From: Terrabacter tumescens
GTDB taxonomy: Bacteria > Actinomycetota > Actinomycetes > Actinomycetales > Dermatophilaceae
Direction: 5' to 3'
DNA length: 64,000 bases
Assembly: GCF_014646815.1 (NCBI RefSeq)
Contig: NZ_BMNZ01000001.1
Location: 434,001-498,000, forward strand
The number at the start of each line of letters is the position of its first letter. Position 1 is the stretch's first letter. The notes below the pieces were generated by a model that made no database searches, had not been told where the DNA came from, and saw only the letters and a program-made list of their open reading frames with translations. A program made the position numbers and the translations under genes. Of this stretch, positions 60,901 to 64,000 are shown piece by piece.

Positions 60901-62115
60901 GTCCACGGCATCAGCGAGGCCGAGGTCGCCCAGATCGTCGCAGGGCAGCCCTACTCGAGCCTCGCCGACTTCTGGCAGCGTGCCCACGTGTCGCGTCCCG
61001 TCGCCGAGAAGCTCGTGCTCGCAGGCGGGTTCGACTCGCTGCACGACATCGACCTCGGTGGCCCGTCCCGTCTCGACGAGAGCGGGACCGGCGTCGTGGG
61101 CCGGTCCCGGGGCGGTCTCGGCCGTCGCGGCCGGGTCACCCGGCGCGACCTGCTGCTCCACGTCGCCGAGCTCGACCGGTGGTCGTCCTCCCAGCGCTCG
61201 TCGCGCCGGTCCACCTCCCGGGTCTCGGCCGCGAGCCGGTCGGGCTCGACGCGGGGACGGGTCACGTCGGTCTCGGCCACCGGCGACATCAGGGCCCTCG
61301 CCGCCGCGCAGTCCCAGGCCTCAGCCGGCGCGCCCGAGCACCTCGCGACGCAGCTGACGCTCGACCTCGGCGACACCCCGCGCCTCTCCGCGACGAGCGG
61401 GCTGCCCGAGATGACCGGTCCCGAGCAGGTCCGGGCCGAGCTCGAGGTGCTCGGGCTCGACGCCAGCGGGCACGTCGTCGACTTCTACCGTCCGCTGCTC
61501 GACGCGCTCGGCGTCACCCGGGCGCGTGACCTGCTCTCCGGTCGCAGCGGGCGCGAGGTCCTCGTGGCCGGGGTCAAGGTCGCCACCCAGACCCCACCGA
61601 TCCGCACCGGGCGCCGGGTCGTCTTCCTCACCCTCGACGACGCCACCGGCCCGTCCGACCTCACCTTCTTCGAGGACGTCCAGGGCCCGTATGCCGCGAC
61701 CGTCTTCCACTCGTGGCTGCTGCTCTGCCGCGGGGTCGTGCGGCGCACCGGCCCGCGCGGCGTGTCGATCCGGGCGACCGGTGCGTGGGAGCTCTCGGCG
61801 CTGCAGGACGCGTGGACCTCCGGCGGGATCACCGCCGTGCGTGACGCGCTCGACGCCGCCGACCGCGCTGCCTGGGAGCGGGCGACCGCGCTCGCCGGAG
61901 CCGACGGGTCACCGGCCGGGGTCGGCGAGGGGCCCGACGGTCGACGGGTGCTCGTCCACGCGTCCGGTTTCAAGCAGTCCCCGTACGCCGACATCAAGCC
62001 GGCGGGCGAGGACGTCAGGGGTCCGCGGGGCACGAGCGGGCTCGTGCCCTCCGACACCGTGGGCGGTCCGCCACGCAAGCTGTGGCACGCGAGCCCGGGA
62101 AGCTCGGGGCACTAG
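57970..62115 (+). CDS. dnaE2: error-prone DNA polymerase III alpha subunit DnaE2
   Basis: This is the SOS translesion polymerase that works in damage-induced mutagenesis. The product is 1381 residues, clearly longer than the common 1050-1100. The N-terminal PHP domain begins HLHVASGYSMRYG at residue 58; the catalytic Asp region is ELPDIDIDVESARR with D547 and D549; FGFCKAHAAAFALPTYQSAWLK marks the end of the catalytic core; a C-terminal OB region follows. The extra length is a Thr-rich N-terminus, a Ser/Thr insert near residues 198-249 and a Ser/Arg insert near 1030-1120. GTG at 57970 overlaps the HEPN stop; ATG at 57982 is an alternative. Confidence 0.93.
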   Translation: MTTSMTTPSMTTPTTTTTSTTASTTASTAGSFASRLTSAPSRAAGAAGGTGSTAESFVHLHVASGYSMRYGTAKPHQLVERAAAFGQPALALTDRDGLYGAVKFVRSCMEHDVAPIFGVDLAVGPEQPERHRPVRTPVRGGALVDPRLPRVTVLARGSSTGLAPGEGWAALCRLVTATHLRGERGNPVTTASLVAEHAGALATSPTSSSATLSTSSPITSPTTSPTAADGRRSESGGRHTPSVADGRPSRLVVLLGPDSDVGRAVLAKRRDRARAALERWVALLPRGAVVVEVVCHGGPEHQPGSLGQAARMLALAREVGVPSVITAAVRHTDPQDAAIVDVLDAARRLVALDARHLDRVTTAGHLSPTPLMHALALDIVQVSGPGLVGGGALAREQARELLARTTALAAECVQDPRADLGIGSVHLPEPGVLGIRPGTNPHRVLARRCRESIPARYPGRTESELVTVSDRLEDELGVIETLGYATYFLTVAQVCDLIREMGVRVAARGSGAGSLVNYLLGISGVDPMRHGLLMERFCSPLRAELPDIDIDVESARRTEIYERILDHFGGDRVTCVSMMDTYRVRHAIRDAGAALGLPPPEIDAMAKAFPHIAARNVRHALAELPELRASGLDVPRLQLMFDIVERLDGLPRHIALHPCGVVLSDSVLLDRTPVEASWLGFPMSQFDKDDVEEMGLLKLDVLGIRMQSAMAHAVAEVERVDGDHVDLDDESQVPFDDEPTFELVRSTKTLGCFQIESPGQRELIGKFGPRTFEDLIIDISLFRPGPVKSDMIIPFLNARQGWKDPSYLHPTLVPALEETEGVVVFHEQVLMIVAETTGVTLAQADEVRRALGTPDGQKRIEAWWRPAARDRGYAPDVADKIWEVLKAFASFGFCKAHAAAFALPTYQSAWLKTHHPAAFLSGVLTHDPGMYPKRLILDDARTFGIAILGLDVNVSTGAYRFERTDDGGEAIRLSLADVHGISEAEVAQIVAGQPYSSLADFWQRAHVSRPVAEKLVLAGGFDSLHDIDLGGPSRLDESGTGVVGRSRGGLGRRGRVTRRDLLLHVAELDRWSSSQRSSRRSTSRVSAASRSGSTRGRVTSVSATGDIRALAAAQSQASAGAPEHLATQLTLDLGDTPRLSATSGLPEMTGPEQVRAELEVLGLDASGHVVDFYRPLLDALGVTRARDLLSGRSGREVLVAGVKVATQTPPIRTGRRVVFLTLDDATGPSDLTFFEDVQGPYAATVFHSWLLLCRGVVRRTGPRGVSIRATGAWELSALQDAWTSGGITAVRDALDAADRAAWERATALAGADGSPAGVGEGPDGRRVLVHASGFKQSPYADIKPAGEDVRGPRGTSGLVPSDTVGGPPRKLWHASPGSSGH
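57979..58053 (+). repeat. low-complexity Thr/Ser-coding repeats at the dnaE2 5' end
   Basis: ATGACGACC-like and CAGCACGACGGC-like units repeat, coding MTTPS and TTAS runs. Confidence 0.6.
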
Positions 62116-62118
62116 GGT
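62113..62118 (+). promoter_or_regulatory. -10-like hexamer overlapping the dnaE2 stop codon
   Basis: TAGGGT begins with the TAG stop of dnaE2. It could drive the methyltransferase-dinB pair separately from SOS control, with a 5' leader of about 55 nt. Confidence 0.35.
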
Positions 62119-62178
62119 GAGGACGCACACGAAGCCCACGCAGCACCACGCGTACCACGTTCCCAGACGGAGGATCCC

Positions 62179-62943
62179 GTGCCCGACGAGCAGCGCCCCC
62201 AGCGACGTGGAGGGGTCCGGCCGTCGGCCGTCGTCTCGGCCGTGGGCCGCATCGCCGACGAGTGCAGCACTCACCTCGGCCGTCCGCTCGAGGTGCTCGA
62301 CCTCGGCGGTGGCACCGGTGGAGTCGCCGTCCCGCTCGCCGAGGCCGGCCACCACGTCACCGTCGTCGACCCCAGCCCCGACGCGCTCGCCTCGCTCGCC
62401 CGACGGGCCCGCGAGGCCGGCATCGAGGGCCGTGTCACCGCCGTCCAGGGCGACGGAGACTCCCTGGGCTCCGTCCTGGCCGGTCGTCACGTCGACCTCG
62501 CCTGCTGCCACGGCACGCTCGAGTTCGTCGACGACCCCGCAGCCACGCTCCACGCGATCGCGGAGGCCCTCGGCGAGGGCGGCGTCCTGTCGCTGCTCGT
62601 CTCGGGCCGGCTGTCCGTCGTCTTCGCCAAGGCCATCGCGGGAGAGTTCGGCCAGGCCAGGGCCGCCCTCGTCGACCCGTCGGGCCGCTGGGGGAGCACC
62701 GACCCGCTGCCGCGCCGCTTCGACGTCGAGCAGCTCGAGTCCCTGCTCGCCGACGCCGGTTTCACCGACGTCCGGGTCCGGGGCACCAACATCCTCGGTC
62801 ACCTCGTGCCGGCCTCGCTCATCGACTCCGAGGCGGACCGTGTCGCCCTGGCCGAGCTCGACGAGCTGCTCGTCTCCGGTCCCGGGCGCGAGTTCCTCCG
62901 CACCCTCGGCAGTGCCCTCCACGTCGTCGCCCGACGCGACTGA
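62179..62943 (+). CDS. class I SAM-dependent methyltransferase
   Basis: The product is 254 residues. The SAM motif LEVLDLGGGTGGVAVPLAEAG is followed by VVDPSPDALASL and LACCHGTLEFVDDP, similar to SmtA/CmoM-type enzymes and to the methyltransferase at 12918. The substrate is unknown. The start GTG at 62179 follows GGAGG. The gene lies between dnaE2 and dinB and reads toward dinB 42 nt away. A role in DNA or tRNA modification tied to repair is possible but not shown. Confidence 0.82.
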   Translation: MPDEQRPQRRGGVRPSAVVSAVGRIADECSTHLGRPLEVLDLGGGTGGVAVPLAEAGHHVTVVDPSPDALASLARRAREAGIEGRVTAVQGDGDSLGSVLAGRHVDLACCHGTLEFVDDPAATLHAIAEALGEGGVLSLLVSGRLSVVFAKAIAGEFGQARAALVDPSGRWGSTDPLPRRFDVEQLESLLADAGFTDVRVRGTNILGHLVPASLIDSEADRVALAELDELLVSGPGREFLRTLGSALHVVARRD

Positions 62944-62985
62944 CCGCGCCCGGGTGAGCACGTCGACCCGTCCGGCGGGCCGACG

Positions 62986-64000
62986 ATGAGCCGCCGCCAG
63001 TTCACCGCGCCGACCCGCGGCAACGCCGAGCCGCCGGACGACACCGGCTGCACGGTCCTGCACGTCGACATGGACGCCTTCTACGCGTCCGCCTCGCTCA
63101 TCTCGCGCCCCGAGCTGCGGGGACGCCCGGTCATCATCGGCGGGGCGAGCGGCCGCTCCGTCGTGCTCTCGGCGACCTACGAGGCACGCGCCTTCGGCGT
63201 CACCTCGGCCATGCCGATGGCCCGGGCCCAGCGCCTGTGCCCCCAGGCGGTCATCATCGAGCCGGACCACCGCCGCTACGCCGCGATCTCCGAGGCCGTC
63301 ATGGCGACCTTCGCCACGATCACCGACAGCGTCGAGCCCCTCTCGCTCGACGAGGCCTTCCTCGACGTGTCGGGGGCCGTACGCCGACTCGGACGTCCCA
63401 CGCAGATCGCCGAGCAGCTGCGCGACACCATCGCCGACGAGCAGGGCATCACCTGCTCGGTCGGGGTGGCCTCGACGAAGTTCGTCGCCAAGCTCGCCTC
63501 CACCCTCGCCAAGCCCGACGGGCTCATCGTCGTGCCCCGCGAGGAGGTCGTCTCGTTCCTGCACCAGCTGCCGGTCGGTGCGATCTGGGGCGTCGGTGAC
63601 AAGACCGAGGAGCACCTGCACCGCCTCGGCCTGCGCACGGTCGCCGACCTCGCCCACACGCCCCTCGAGACCCTCCAGCGGGCCCTCGGCGACGTGGCCG
63701 GCCGCAGCCTGCACGACCTCGCGTGGGGGCGTGACCCGCGCTCCGTCGTGCCCGAGCGGCGCGAGAAGTCGATCGGCGCCGACGAGACCTTCGCCCATGA
63801 CATCGACGACCCGGTCCGCATCCACCGCGAGCTGCTGCGCCTCGCCGACCGCACCGCTGCACGGGCGAGGTCGGCGGGGATGACGGGACGCACGGTCTCG
63901 ATCAAGGTCCGCTTCTCCGACTTCACGACGATCACCCGGGCCAAGACGCTGCGCCACCACACCGACGTCTCGCGCGACATCTTCGCCACGGCGCGCGAGC
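62986..64000 (+). CDS. dinB: DNA polymerase IV (Y family), partial at right edge
   Basis: This translesion polymerase is cut off by the window after about 338 codons. The catalytic motifs are present: LHVDMDAFYASASL (metal Asp and steric gate region), SLDEAFLDVSGAV (second Asp/Glu), and CSVGVASTKFVAKLASTLAKPDGL, then the HhH segment IWGVGDKTEEHLHRLGL. The little finger domain begins just before the edge. The DinB-type catalytic set distinguishes it from ImuB, which lacks these acids. A GTG at 62954 opens a frame that stops over the ATG and is not the start. Confidence 0.92.
   Translation, partial: MSRRQFTAPTRGNAEPPDDTGCTVLHVDMDAFYASASLISRPELRGRPVIIGGASGRSVVLSATYEARAFGVTSAMPMARAQRLCPQAVIIEPDHRRYAAISEAVMATFATITDSVEPLSLDEAFLDVSGAVRRLGRPTQIAEQLRDTIADEQGITCSVGVASTKFVAKLASTLAKPDGLIVVPREEVVSFLHQLPVGAIWGVGDKTEEHLHRLGLRTVADLAHTPLETLQRALGDVAGRSLHDLAWGRDPRSVVPERREKSIGADETFAHDIDDPVRIHRELLRLADRTAARARSAGMTGRTVSIKVRFSDFTTITRAKTLRHHTDVSRDIFATARE

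Noticed and set aside
12918-62943. Recent duplication of the two SmtA-like methyltransferases (12918 and 62179)
   Set aside because: Only the SAM motif and a CHG segment agree; the rest differs strongly, so they are distant family members.
1-64000. CRISPR arrays, transposases, integrases, tRNA or rRNA genes
   Set aside because: I looked for regular spaced repeats, cloverleaf-like sequences and DDE or recombinase motifs and found none.

Overview
The window is a very GC-rich actinobacterial chromosome segment with dense, short-spaced genes, many GTG starts and strong GC bias at third codon positions. The best guess is an Intrasporangiaceae-type member of the Micrococcales, inferred from overall protein flavour. 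Much of the gene content follows the Mycobacterium tuberculosis backbone from about Rv2172c to Rv2213 (metF-like, idsA, Rv2175c, pknL, aroG, plsC, SRPBCC, fadD15-like, DEDD/GIY-YIG nuclease, trpD, ctaE-qcrCAB, ctaC, adoK, erpA, cobS, gcvT, pepA). It is therefore mainly vertically inherited core genome. I see no phage, insertion sequence, CRISPR array, rRNA or tRNA.

Layout. 0-3.7 kb: small conserved proteins, leucyl aminopeptidase and glycine-cleavage T protein. 3.9-9.9 kb: a minus-strand vitamin B12 unit (SCO2322-family surface protein, EcfT, fused double EcfA ATPase, S component, CobU, CobS) behind a cobalamin riboswitch. 9.9-18.5 kb: a serine hydrolase, DUF3043 protein, two methyltransferases, M20 peptidase, phosphoesterase, NadA and glycerate kinase. 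18.6-22.4 kb: ErpA, adenosine kinase, Aat, and a TusA/class-V aminotransferase pair whose expected PLP lysine is missing. 22.5-31.8 kb: the aerobic chain, as ctaC-ctaD-ctaF on plus and ctaE-qcrC-qcrA-qcrB on minus, which together encode the actinobacterial bc1-aa3 supercomplex. 32-44.5 kb: a receiver-like protein, TrpD, an Lrp-type RAM protein, DEDD/GIY-YIG nuclease, a gluzincin lipoprotein, acyl-CoA ligase, SRPBCC protein, ROK glucokinase and PlsC. 44.5-55 kb: MacS-type two-component pair, DAHP synthase, EamA transporter, PASTA Ser/Thr kinase, LysM transglycosylase, Rv2175c-like protein, polyprenyl synthetase and MetF. 55-64 kb: a secreted PepSY-like protein, DUF4126 protein, then a LexA-boxed operon of DUF6504, a HEPN protein and DnaE2, followed by a methyltransferase and DinB, which runs off the right edge.

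Two signals run through the whole window. First, about twenty genes have a TANNNT-like -10 hexamer only 6-7 nt upstream of the start codon, which predicts leaderless mRNAs and fixes many starts. Second, the heptamer GTATGCC (or its complement GGCATAC) occurs 30 times by eye, several times what base composition predicts. It is read in different frames and brings in rare codons (TAT, GCA, ATA, CAT), which points to a DNA-level role. Other leads are a cluster of intergenic hairpins at 25.8-26.0 kb, an operator-like palindrome before the acyl-CoA ligase, an AT-rich island in the cell-wall gene region, and the ImuA/ImuB-less SOS mutagenesis operon.
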